64,000 nucleotides of DNA from Saposhnikovia divaricata. Its lineage: Eukaryota; Streptophyta; Magnoliopsida; Apiales; Apiaceae. Positions 48,864 to 59,500 of the stretch are shown piece by piece; positions within the stretch are counted from its first letter, which is position 1; every line of letters starts with the position of its first letter. The stretch lies in assembly GCA_036435485.1 (NCBI GenBank), contig CM071598.1:141030148-141094147 (forward strand), given 5' to 3'. The translations under genes and the position numbers were made by a program. Below the pieces are notes generated by a model. That model was given only the letters and a program-made list of their open reading frames with translations, did no database searches and was not told where the DNA came from.

Positions 48864-51317
48864 ATGGCTCCTAAAAATGCATTCAAGATCCCAATGTTCA
48901 ACAAAGATCACTATGAAGAATGGGTTTTCAGAATGAGACTATATCTAGAGACTATTAACCCTGAATATCTGGAAGTCCTTGACAAGGGTAAATTTGTCCC
49001 AATGGCAGTTATTCCTTCACATACGGAAGGAGGAGTGGTTATACCACCCCGGTCTGAGCCCAAAAAGGCAGCGGACTTTTCGGATGCTGATAAAGAGCAA
49101 ATAGCTTTGGATACTGCCGTACGACAAACCTTGATGGAATCTCTTGATCATGAAATGTTCAACATAGTCAAAGGTTTGACTACAGCGAAGAAGATTTGGG
49201 ACAAGATAGAAGTTGTCATGGAAGGATCTGCAGAGGTCAGAAGCAACAAAACACTCATACTCAAGATGGAGTATGACACCTTTAGAATAAGGAAAGGAGA
49301 AGGCATAACAGATGTCTACCTACGATTCAGTCAGTTGGTATTGGATTTGAATCTGAGAGGGGTGACTCTCCCCATGGTTGAAACAAACACGAGATATCTG
49401 AGGAACCAGCCAAAAAGCATCGAGCATAGGGTCTACGCAATCAGAGAAACCAGAGATTTGCATACAACTTCTCTGGAAGAGTATTATGGAATATTAAAGA
49501 CCTATGAGCTGGAAACGCTTCAAGATCAAGCATGGGACAATGATTCAAAGTCAAAAGAAAGTGCATCAGGATTAGTTGCTGATGAAGAAGAGTCTAAGAA
49601 GGCAATGGTTGCAGCAAAGCCTAAATCATCACTTGCACCACATCAAGTTGATAATGATGACGAGTGCGCATCTGACAGTGATGATGACTACTACACCCAA
49701 GAAGAGCTGGACAACATGGACGATAGTGTCGTGGCATACATGGCAAGGAAGTTCAGCAACATGAGATTCAGAAAGAGCAACCGACCACAGAGAAAATCTT
49801 CATCTTATTATCGGGCTGCTAAGGGTGGTGGTAGTTCGTCAGGCTACAAAGGAAAAGGCAAGAATACCAGCTACAAATCTCCTTTGGATTTCAAAATGAA
49901 ATTCAAATGCTACAATTGTGGTGAAGCTGGACACTTTGCCTCGGACTGCAAAAAGCCTAAACAGACTTATCCAAAAGAAACATTTGAAGCTCTCAAAAGC
50001 AACTATGAAGCACTGTTGAAGGAAAGACATGGAAAACGAGCTTTATTGGTGACAGAAGGAAGAGCTTGGGATGATTCAGATGAGGAAGATGTTACTCAAG
50101 TAGCAAACTTTGCGCTCATGGCTGAGACATCAGAGGAACCAGAGGTACCAGTTCTGACTCTTAAAGTAGAAATGTCTATTGATGATTATAAAGAACAGAA
50201 CGGGGCTCTTAGTGAAGAGATCTACATGTTGTGCAAAAGCCTAGACTCTTCTCAAAAGGAACAGAAAACACTTGTTGCCAAATGCAGAATGCTTGAGGCA
50301 AAAGTGGAAGAGCTAGAGGCTGCTTGCACTGTAGATACTTCTCTAAGAGACTTTATTAAATCTCTGGAACACAAGCTCGTCCTTAAGGAAGAAGTAGAAG
50401 CATGTCTTAGGAACAATCTAGCTGAGTTAGAAACAAAATGCGAAGCTTACAAACTAGCTGCTAGTAAAGTGTATGTAGATAATGACACATTTAAGAAGAT
50501 AACTGGAGTAGGTATAGGGCTTGATTATTCTGACCTTCCTAAGAAAGAAGGAAAGAGACCTATTGACCCTAGTTCCAGTGACCTTAAACAGGAAACACCT
50601 AGAATTCTTAAATCGGCTGTCAAACCTATCTACAAACATCTTGTTCCCAGAATAGAAGAAGAAGAGACTGAATTGATAGCTAGATATGAGATTGAGATGG
50701 AAGATCGCCAGAAAGAACAACCTGTAACTCCTATTAAACAAGTGAAAATCAATTTCCCTAGAGATGAATCTAGACTGGGATTAGGAGCTAAGGCTGTTAA
50801 ACAACAAGGAAAGAAAGAAAAAGGCATAAAAGAGGTTAAGGCTGAACGAATAAAGAAAGCATGTTATCATTGTAAATCTACTGAACATCTTTCTTATGCA
50901 TGCAAAGCTAACATGAATGTTCCTGCTGCACATGCCATGCCTACCACACATACAATGAATAATCTGCATCAGAATCATGCACAGTGTGGTCAACCTAATT
51001 GTATGCCATGCACTTTTAATATCATGCAAACTTTTGTGCATTTAATGAATGCATCTAGCCAGTCATGCTCAAATACTGTTGCTAGTTCAAATATCAAGAA
51101 AAAGTATGGTAGAGCCAAGACTGTCAGTCCTCCTAAAGTTAGGAGTGACAAACCTTCTCCTAAGACTGACAAATCTGTCAAGTCTGAGAAAGGAAAGGAG
51201 ATAGTCGGAAGCTCTAGTAATGTGAAGAAAAGTGCATCTCCTGTTGTTAAATCTGTTGATTCTCGATCTTATCGAAAAGCCGGGCCCAATCAAAGTTGGG
51301 TTCCGAAGAATGTCTAA
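48864..51317 (+). CDS. gag: copia B Gag (intact)
   Basis: ATG 48864 is the first good start, giving 817 residues (MAPKNAFKIPMFNKDHYEEW...). Residues ~1-250 form the UBN2-type copia capsid domain. Two CX2CX4HX4C zinc knuckles are CYNCGEAGHFASDC (~residue 348) and CYHCKSTEHLSYAC (~666). Between them lies a Glu/Leu/Lys-rich coiled-coil region (~430-560) characteristic of long Sirevirus Gag proteins. The tail is Lys/Ser-rich and ends WVPKNV. Pol lies in another frame (-1) and overlaps the end of gag, so expression of Pol needs a frameshift, splicing or re-initiation. No correctly phased slippery heptamer is visible in the overlap. The protein would assemble cytoplasmic particles around the element RNA. 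Confidence 0.93.
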   Translation: MAPKNAFKIPMFNKDHYEEWVFRMRLYLETINPEYLEVLDKGKFVPMAVIPSHTEGGVVIPPRSEPKKAADFSDADKEQIALDTAVRQTLMESLDHEMFNIVKGLTTAKKIWDKIEVVMEGSAEVRSNKTLILKMEYDTFRIRKGEGITDVYLRFSQLVLDLNLRGVTLPMVETNTRYLRNQPKSIEHRVYAIRETRDLHTTSLEEYYGILKTYELETLQDQAWDNDSKSKESASGLVADEEESKKAMVAAKPKSSLAPHQVDNDDECASDSDDDYYTQEELDNMDDSVVAYMARKFSNMRFRKSNRPQRKSSSYYRAAKGGGSSSGYKGKGKNTSYKSPLDFKMKFKCYNCGEAGHFASDCKKPKQTYPKETFEALKSNYEALLKERHGKRALLVTEGRAWDDSDEEDVTQVANFALMAETSEEPEVPVLTLKVEMSIDDYKEQNGALSEEIYMLCKSLDSSQKEQKTLVAKCRMLEAKVEELEAACTVDTSLRDFIKSLEHKLVLKEEVEACLRNNLAELETKCEAYKLAASKVYVDNDTFKKITGVGIGLDYSDLPKKEGKRPIDPSSSDLKQETPRILKSAVKPIYKHLVPRIEEEETELIARYEIEMEDRQKEQPVTPIKQVKINFPRDESRLGLGAKAVKQQGKKEKGIKEVKAERIKKACYHCKSTEHLSYACKANMNVPAAHAMPTTHTMNNLHQNHAQCGQPNCMPCTFNIMQTFVHLMNASSQSCSNTVASSNIKKKYGRAKTVSPPKVRSDKPSPKTDKSVKSEKGKEIVGSSSNVKKSASPVVKSVDSRSYRKAGPNQSWVPKNV

Positions 51318-54300
51318 CCAATCTGTCATTGCAGGGCATTAAGCAGAATAGAAATAAAGTTATATGGGTGCTAGACAGTGGAGCATCGAGGCATATGACT
51401 GGAAACAAGTCCCTGCTTACAGAGTTGGTTATGAAGGCTGGCCCTTATGTTACCTTTGGAGATGACAGCATAGGTGTGACTAAGGGATATGGCAAACTGA
51501 AAACTGGCAATGTCATCATTGAAGATATTTCCTATGTTGAGGGACTAAAGCACAATCTGTTGAGTATAAGTCAATTCTGTGACAAAGGTTACGAAATTGT
51601 CTTCAACAAGAAAGGTGTCTCAATCACTCACATCAAGGAAGGCTCACTAGCTTTAAGAGGAGTTCGAAAGGCAGATCTTTTTGTTGCAGATATGGATTCA
51701 GCAAATCAGGATGAGGTCACCTGTTTCTACAGCAAAGCCTCGGATGATGAAAGCTGGTTATGGCACAAAAAGCTATCTCACTTAAACTTCAAAACGATGA
51801 ATGCTCTCGCGAGGCGAGAATTGGTGAGAGATCTACCTCAAATGGAGTTCGCTCCGAAAGGACTCTGTGAAGCTTGTGAAATGGGAAAGTCGAAGCGAGC
51901 ATCGCATAAAAGCAAAGAAATTTCTAGTATTACTGAGCCTCTACAACTTCTTCATATGGATTTGTTTGGCCCAGTGAATGTCCTATCTTTGTCTAGGAAA
52001 AGATATGCTTTGGTAATCGTGGATGACTTCTCCAAGTATACATGGGTATTGTTCGCAATGACGAAAGACGAAGTACCTTTCTTAATCATTGATCACATCA
52101 CTCAAATTGAGAATGTTTCAACACTTACTGTGAAGACGATTAGATCAGACAATGGCACTGAATTCAAAAACGCAGTGCTAAATGACTTCTGTGTATCTAA
52201 GGGAATACGTCGTCAGTATTCAGCCCCGAGAACTCCACAGCAAAATGGAGTAGTTGAAAGGAAGAATAGAACTTTGGTTGAAGCAGCAAGAACTTTGTTG
52301 TATGATTCAAAACTTCCTTTATATTTCTGGGCCGAAGCAGTGAGTACCGCTTGTTACACTCAAAATAGAACCTTGATCATAAAAGATAAAGAAAAGACAC
52401 CATGTGAGCTAATGAACAACAGAAGACCAACAATCAAATACTTTCATGTCTTCGGAGCAAAATGCTATGTGCTTATAGATGATGAAAATCTAGGCAAGTT
52501 TGCAGCAAAAGCTCGTGAAGGAATCTTTGTTGGTTACTCTACAGACGTGGTGGCAGCTTATAGAGTGTTCTTGGTGAATGATCGAAAAGTGACTGAAAGT
52601 TACAACGTCAGATTCGACGATACCAAACTCTCATCAATTTCAAGAGATTCTAGTGAACCTGAGTCCCTAAAATTTCAGAATCTGGACTTAGAAGATCTTG
52701 AAGATGAACCTGAGTTGGTTGTTCCATTAAATGTTCCAAGCGTACGTGAAGAACCTGAGTCTAGTGAACAAGCTAATTCTACAAGATCAGGAGAGACTTA
52801 TTCAGTACCAACCGGCAACAACTCAGGGGGAGTAAATAGCAGCTCAAGGACTACTGTTCAAGGCTCGAGTCGAGTTGACTCTAGTTCTGTAGGAGCTGGC
52901 ACTAACTCAGGGGGAGTTAGTGAAAATATTCAAAGTAGTCAGCACCCCAACTCAGAAAGTCAAGCTGAATCATCTAGACAATTTCCAGGTGAACGGGTAT
53001 GGAATAGAGACCATCCGTTTGAGTTAATTATTGGTGATCCAGATGCTGGTGTGACTACTAGAAGAACTGCAAGAGCTGACATGGCTAATATCTCCTTATA
53101 TTCTGGGTTCTTATCCAAGCTTGAACCTAAAGAAATAGAAGAAGCTCTTGGCGATGCTGATTGGGTGATTGCAATGCAAGAGGAACTCAATCAGTTTGAA
53201 AGGCAGAAAGTTTGGAAACTGGTACCCCGACCAAAGAACAAATCCGTAATTGGAGCTAGGTGGGTATTCAGAAATAAACTGGATGAAAACGGACTTGTAA
53301 CACGAAACAAGGCTCGTTTGGTTGCAAAAGGTTATTCTCAGCGAGAAGGAATTGATTATGATGAAACCTATGCACCAGTTGCAAGACTTGAGGCAGTCAG
53401 GATGTTCTTGGCATTTGCAGCACATAAGAACTTCAAGGTATTCCAGATGGACGTGAAAAGTGCCTTCCTGAACGGAGAGTTAGAAGAAGAAGTGTATCTG
53501 GAACAGCCGCCCGGCTTCGTTGATCCAGAACATGCAGATTTTGTGTATCTACTCTTCAAATCTGTCTATGGCCTCAGGCAATCCCCAAGGCGATGGTATG
53601 AAACCCTATCTCTATTCTTAATTGAAAATGGTTTTGTTAGGGGAGTAATTGATAAAACATTGTTCTATAAAGTTGTGAGAAATGACTTAATACTTGTTCA
53701 AGTATATGTGGACGATATTATTTTTGGGTCATCAAATGAGCGCTTGTGCGAGAAATTTGCCAAGCTAATGCAGGAAAAATATGAGATGAGCATGATGGGA
53801 GAGCTGTCCTTCTTCCTTGGATTACAGATCAGTCAGAGAAAAGATGGTATCTTTATCTGCCAATCCAAGTACGTCAGAGATTTACTCAAGAAGTATAATC
53901 TAGAAGATGCATCAGCAGCTAAGACTCCTATGGCAACAGCCACGAAGCTTGATGAAGACAAATCAGGTAAATCAGTTGACATCACAAGCTATCGAGGTAT
54001 GATTGGCTCACTCCTCTATTTAACTGCAAGTAGACCAGATATAATGTTCGCAACTTGTTTATGTGCAAGGTTCCAAGCGGATCCTAGAGAATCACATCTC
54101 GTAGCCGTCAAAAGAATTTTTAGGTATCTCAAGGGCACACCAAATCTAGGGATTTGGTACCCAAGAGATACAGGTTTTAATCTTATTGGCTATTCGGATT
54201 CAGACTATGCAGGTTGCAGGATTGATAGGAAAAGCACATCTGGTGCTTGCCAATTTCTTGGCAGAAGATTGGTGTCCTGGCAAAGTAAAAAGCAACATAC

Positions 54301-54649
54301 AGTATCTACTTCTACTGCTGAAGCTGAGTACATTGCTGCTGGAAGCTGTGTAGCTCAAATACTGTGGATGAGGAACCAATTGAAGGATTATGGCATGGAG
54401 CACAAGAAAATTCCAATCATGTGTGACAACACAAGTGCCATTGCCATAACCAACAATCCTGTAGATCACTCAAGAACCAAGCATATTGACATCAGGTATC
54501 ATTTCATAAGAGAACATGTCGAGGAGGGGACTGTGGAGCTACATTTTGTGCCCACAATGCAACAAATTGCAGATATATTCACCAAACCTCTTGATGAAGT
54601 AACATTCAATAGGTTGGTTGGTGAATTGGGAATGCTTAACACAAGTTAG
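51260..54649 (+). CDS. pol: copia B Pol: protease, integrase, RT, RNase H (intact)
   Basis: The frame is open from 51260 without an ATG near its start, as expected for a product made with or after Gag. Domains: aspartic protease VLDSGASRHMTG (~51368); integrase HHCC finger (HKKLSHLN ~51763, CEACEMGK ~51870) and D,D-35-E core (HMDLFG ~51955, RSDNGTEF ~52144, VVERKNRT ~52252); a Ser/Asn-rich linker (~52700-52990); RT (WVFRNKLDENG ~53262, MDVKSAFLNG ~53448, YVDDIIFGSS ~53705); RNase H (YSDSDYAG ~54192, CDNTSAI ~54424, ADIFTKPL ~54571). All catalytic residues I can check are present. It copies element RNA into cDNA and integrates it. A variant RT motif, VYGLRQSPRRWYE (~53566), replaces the usual LYGLKQAPRAWYE. 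Confidence 0.95.
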   Translation, partial: FSILSKSRAQSKLGSEECLTNLSLQGIKQNRNKVIWVLDSGASRHMTGNKSLLTELVMKAGPYVTFGDDSIGVTKGYGKLKTGNVIIEDISYVEGLKHNLLSISQFCDKGYEIVFNKKGVSITHIKEGSLALRGVRKADLFVADMDSANQDEVTCFYSKASDDESWLWHKKLSHLNFKTMNALARRELVRDLPQMEFAPKGLCEACEMGKSKRASHKSKEISSITEPLQLLHMDLFGPVNVLSLSRKRYALVIVDDFSKYTWVLFAMTKDEVPFLIIDHITQIENVSTLTVKTIRSDNGTEFKNAVLNDFCVSKGIRRQYSAPRTPQQNGVVERKNRTLVEAARTLLYDSKLPLYFWAEAVSTACYTQNRTLIIKDKEKTPCELMNNRRPTIKYFHVFGAKCYVLIDDENLGKFAAKAREGIFVGYSTDVVAAYRVFLVNDRKVTESYNVRFDDTKLSSISRDSSEPESLKFQNLDLEDLEDEPELVVPLNVPSVREEPESSEQANSTRSGETYSVPTGNNSGGVNSSSRTTVQGSSRVDSSSVGAGTNSGGVSENIQSSQHPNSESQAESSRQFPGERVWNRDHPFELIIGDPDAGVTTRRTARADMANISLYSGFLSKLEPKEIEEALGDADWVIAMQEELNQFERQKVWKLVPRPKNKSVIGARWVFRNKLDENGLVTRNKARLVAKGYSQREGIDYDETYAPVARLEAVRMFLAFAAHKNFKVFQMDVKSAFLNGELEEEVYLEQPPGFVDPEHADFVYLLFKSVYGLRQSPRRWYETLSLFLIENGFVRGVIDKTLFYKVVRNDLILVQVYVDDIIFGSSNERLCEKFAKLMQEKYEMSMMGELSFFLGLQISQRKDGIFICQSKYVRDLLKKYNLEDASAAKTPMATATKLDEDKSGKSVDITSYRGMIGSLLYLTASRPDIMFATCLCARFQADPRESHLVAVKRIFRYLKGTPNLGIWYPRDTGFNLIGYSDSDYAGCRIDRKSTSGACQFLGRRLVSWQSKKQHTVSTSTAEAEYIAAGSCVAQILWMRNQLKDYGMEHKKIPIMCDNTSAIAITNNPVDHSRTKHIDIRYHFIREHVEEGTVELHFVPTMQQIADIFTKPLDEVTFNRLVGELGMLNTS

Positions 54650-56507
54650 TAAAGCCTTCTATCTGTAAAATCCATGTTTATGTTTGTATGTGCAAGCTAA
54701 TCAATCATTATGTGTTTAGACTTTAATATGCCTAATTAATGATTGTTATAGGTTGCATATAGTGTGATTTTGCATGAATTCTTTGTGTTTTAAGTGTCTT
54801 TTATAGCACAAATCTGTGAATTTATGCTTGTTATATTGCATGATCATAGGGGGAGTTAAATTCATAATAGTCTAAATATTGCATGATTTTTAGATGAATT
54901 TACCTGTGTTTTTCATGTAATTAGAGGCCTTAGAATTATCAAGGAATGTTTTAATTATGTCATATATTAAAATCCTTGAATTGATATTTATATTAATTTG
55001 GAAAAATTAATTGTTGAGTTTTTCAAAGAAAAATTGTCAAATTATTCTAAGTATCTTCAAAATTTCGAGTTAGTCTCTATCTCGAAACTCATGTAGAAAT
55101 TCGACTTGAATTTCGACTTGAGCTTACAGGGTGAAGTTTTGAAAATTCTAAGTCTGGGAAGAATTTCGAGTTAGTACCTATCTCGAAATTCATCTCGAAA
55201 TTCGACTTAGAGTTCGAGTTCGAGTTACCAGTGTGCCTAGTTCTATCTTCAAAATATTCGAGATAAAGTCTATCTCGAATTTTATCTCTAAGGATGAGAT
55301 GAGGTTTCCATTAAGGGAATATTTTGAAAAGAACTGAGAATTAACTTCGAGTTAGTCTATCTCGAAATTTATCTCGAAGTTCGACTTGATGTTCGAGATA
55401 GAGTTCTTAGTCTATCTCGAAACTCAACTCGAATTTCGACTTGGTGTTCGAGATAGAGTTCTCAGTTAAGCTAAAGGGAATTTTTCGAGTTACACTCCTA
55501 ACTCGAAACATATCTTGAATTACCCTGGACTTTTTGATTCAAGGAAGTATTTTGGAAAGAATTTGAGATTAACTTCGAGTTAACTTCTATCTCGAACTTT
55601 ATCTCGAAGTTCGACTTGATGTTCGAGATAGAGTACTTAGTCTATCTCGAAACTCAACTCGAATTTCGACTTGATGTTCGAGATAGACTCTAACTCGAAA
55701 AGTATCTTGAATTTTCTGTTTTTCCAAGTTTACTACAAATCAATAATGTTCAAGATAGTATTTCCCTATAGTTTCTGCTGTAATTTTGGTTAAAGTGATT
55801 CTTTGTGCATATTTGTTCGAGTTAACTTCTATCTCGAACTTTATCTCGAAGTTCGACTTGATGTTCGAGATAGAAAAGTTCGAGATAGAAAAGTTCGAGA
55901 TAGAGTTCGACTTAGATGTCCCCTGTATGGACTTAGTACTTTTCACACTTTTTAACAGGGACATTTTTGTCATTCCACATTAATGTCTATATATACTTCT
56001 CTAACTCGATCTATTCTTTCACTTTTACCTAATTGAGTTTTACAGCCGCCCCATATACTTACAGGCGATTTTGAATTACAACCACTGATTCGTGATCTTT
56101 GTGACTAATCTCATACGGACAACGAATTACTGCCCGATTTTTTTTTACTGCCATTATCTGAGTGACCAGTAATATCTGAGTTTTGTGTGTTTGTGAATTT
56201 GTTCTTCTTTCTCGACATATATACATACGTATATACACACACCGCTTCACAGTCATATACACACGATTTCACTGGTGTGTACACACATAACTTCACTGAT
56301 TTCACTGGTATCAGATTCTGTTAATTGGTTGTTGATTTTCGCCTCTCATAGTGATAATTATCTAAAACCCGTAGTTTAATTTTTCAAGAGTGACTTTTGG
56401 TCTTTTTGTTAAATTAAAAGGGATATAACTGATAATTCCTTAATTAATTGTTTTTCGAAAATTAAAATTAAAATTCACATTTGTTAAGGAAAAACATTTT
56501 AATTAAA
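54650..56507 (+). promoter_or_regulatory. copia B pol-ORF3 spacer: inverted-repeat array and TATA-like element
   Basis: Non-coding, 1.86 kb. From 55063 to 55915 there are about sixteen TTCGAG motifs and about sixteen CTCGAA motifs, mostly as TTCGAGATAG and CTATCTCGAA, interleaved with TTCGACTTGA. A ~115-bp block is repeated near 55346, 55573 and (partly) 55816. Downstream, TATATATAC (55988-55996) is followed by a CT-rich stretch (55997-56030) about 510 bp before the ORF3 start, which resembles a promoter and leader. A PPT-like GGGGGAG occurs at 54849. Confidence 0.6.
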
Positions 56508-59500
56508 ATGGCTCACCAATTTTCCCCTGCTAAAAACAATTTTTACAATATTTCTACGGAAATTGGTGATCAACTCCCGCGGTTTAAGTTTTGGATACGA
56601 TTTCTCAATTTGTATTCCAAAGCTAGCCAAGCTTTTACTGCTAAACCTACACTAGTACATGATGCTTTACAGCAATTATGGACTAGTGCGGTTACTTTTG
56701 GGAGTAAATCAACCCCCTACGGTTTCAGGTTTACCTTAGCGGGTCAGGAATATGAGGTGACAGAACAAATTGTCAACAGAGTTCTAGGATTCCCCATTAA
56801 AGATGCCTATGATCCAGAACCTACTGCTGCAGAACGCCTCAGATTCTTTGAAGAAATTGGATGTTATCCTACAAAAGGCCCAATCACGGGAAATATCCAA
56901 AAGCAATTCTTCCATGCGGAATGGAATTACTTTTTCGAGGCCATCACAAGATGTTTTCGGGCACGCGAAAAAGACTTTCATCAAATTCCGATTCCCATGC
57001 AAACCTTTGCAGTAGCCCTAGCAAGAGAACTGGATATAAACTATGGACGTATAGTTCTCTCTGAGATAGTGGCCTCAATGGGATCCCTTGCAAGCAGAGA
57101 CCTCTCTACCACTGATGTCGTCTGCTGGTTTCCTCGGTTTCTTCAAATGCTAATCAATGACTTAATACCGAAGGATGCTCTTGCTATTCGACAGGGATTT
57201 GCCAGAAGCCCCACATCTGAATCACTAGGGATGGGCACTAAGTCACTTGCAACCATTGCAAATCAGGATAAACATCAAGGTAAGCCAATGTCTACTCCTG
57301 AAAATATTCAAATGTGGCTTAGATATGATGCAGGAGTTACCAATTTGGAGGCATCATCACAAGTCTCATCACATGCTCAAAATCCATCTGTTCATGCTGA
57401 GGCATTTGATGAGATTCCGGATGAGGAAAGCGATGATGCACAAGGTAAGCAATCAGGTAATCTCTCTATGCATACTATTCATTCCTCCTCCTACGTTTCT
57501 GATTCCGCGACCCATGAGACTGCTAACCCGCAGGATCTATCCCAGGGTAAGAGCCATATTTCTGACTCTGAGTCTGATACACATTCCTATTCTTTATCAC
57601 CCCTGTTAACGGAAGTCAGAAAACCAGCACGTATGTTTATACAAGATGATGAGGAGAATGAACCCGAAGAGCAGCAACTTTTTCGCAAGAAAGCCAAACT
57701 TTTCCACGCTGCTACTTCACAACCACAGTCAAACCCTAGCGTGTCACACGCAACCACTCCACCTCACGCGAGTGGTTCACCCCTTGAACATTCTGCACAT
57801 AGGGACTTTGATTTTGGTCAGGATGATGTGCCTCTTGATGATACTGTTGCTTCAAGAGGACATGAAGTCTTAAGAACTTCAGCCGTACCTTCACCGGTAC
57901 GTTCTGATGCTGCAAAGAGGATCGGTTCTGATGTCGTACAAGGACACTTTGCAGCCTCTCAGACTGAGATTCCAACTCAGGAACAAACAGAATTTGATCC
58001 CATAACTGTCAACAACATTTCTTATCAAGTTTCTGCAGGTACTGCTTCCCTTTTAGGATCAGTCATTGAAGACATACACGAGCGTGAGACAGGGAGTGTG
58101 TGTGAGAGGTTAGGGAGAGAGGGACCTTCATTTTTAAGGCCCGAAACCGAGCGCCAAATACCAACAGAACGCGTATTAGAGCGAGGTCACCTAAACCAAA
58201 CACCGTCCCTTAATACTGAAAATTTTGATAATCGTATGACTTCAATGGAGAATAAAATGGAGCAGTTCGGGCAGTCGATGGGGCAGTTGGGGATTAATGT
58301 TGGAAACAATCAACGGGCTCTAGACGACTACGCAGCAAGAATGGCAGGTCAAGCTACAGCTTTTAATGATTTGACAAATAAGGTCAATGACTTGGGCCAT
58401 GCTGGTGGTGTCTTGGGAAGCACTCTCAATGAGAGGATGGGGGCATTGGAGTCTACAATGCATACAATGGTTGTGGAGATCAGTAGAATGATGTTCGCAG
58501 TCAGGAGTTTTGTGCCCCCGGAGTGCTTCGAGTCGGAACAACCTCCCCCCGATGCTGGAGCAGGTGGTGCAGGTGGTGCTAGTGGAGCGGGAGCCTCTGG
58601 TTCTGGTTTTGGAGGTTCCTATGCAGCTGGTGGATCTGAAGACCATGGTGGAGCTCAGGATAACTCACCTAAGGGGGAGAGTGGAAAGGAGACGAGACAG
58701 CAGGCAGTTCACATCGAAGAAATTGAAGAACCCGCTGATCTTGTTAAGGAACCAGAAATTGAGCCTGCTGTTGCTGAAGAGGCTCTAAGGAGGAGAAAGG
58801 GTAAGGCAATAATGGTTGAAGAAGATGAACCAGTTATTGACCTGAGTCATCAGGACACAGTACAGGAGGTACTAGACTCAGATTCTGATATGGAAGACGT
58901 ACCCTTCGCACATGCTGTTAAACGATCTTTGAAGGAACAAGGTGGAGGTGCTGGTATGTCTTTCGGAATGCCTGAAGAAGATCCTATTGATGAAGAAACC
59001 CTGAAGTCTCAACAGTTAGCCTTGGAACAAGCTCAGTTCCATAAAATGAAGATGATGCAAGAACATGCTGCGTTCCTAGAACAGAAGGTGGAGCTACAAG
59101 GGAAGCAGTATGAGTATGAGCTTGCAAGGCTAGCCAATCCTCAAGTTGATCTGGACAAAAGGAGGATAGGGCAGAAATGGGATGAAGCAAGGAAGATAAT
59201 GATGGGACCATGTGCAAAAGGAGTTCATAACAAGGATGCAGATGATCTGTTCTACAACTTGAATTTGCAGAATCCAATGACTGGGGACTATATAAATGCT
59301 TTGAAGAGATTAATTTCTAAAGTCAGAGTTGGATACAATGCAAATCTTAAGGAGTGGCAGGTTATCTTGTCTTTGGTTGAAGGAGTCCCAACATCTTTCC
59401 TATTTGTGGATGACCAATTCATAATGAGAAGATCTGCGTCAGAGTTGTTCTTGCTAGCGACTAAAATTCAGTACTCTCAATCTGAGGAGCTAAGCATTCT

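Noticed and set aside
51282..51288. GGGCCCA as a -1 frameshift heptamer at the copia B gag/pol overlap
   Set aside because: Codon phase is GGG-CCC-A, not G-GGC-CCA, so tandem slippage would not place ribosomes in the pol frame.
55063..55915. CRISPR-like or satellite array
   Set aside because: Motifs are short, in both orientations and irregularly spaced, inside a plant retrotransposon; no spacer-repeat structure.
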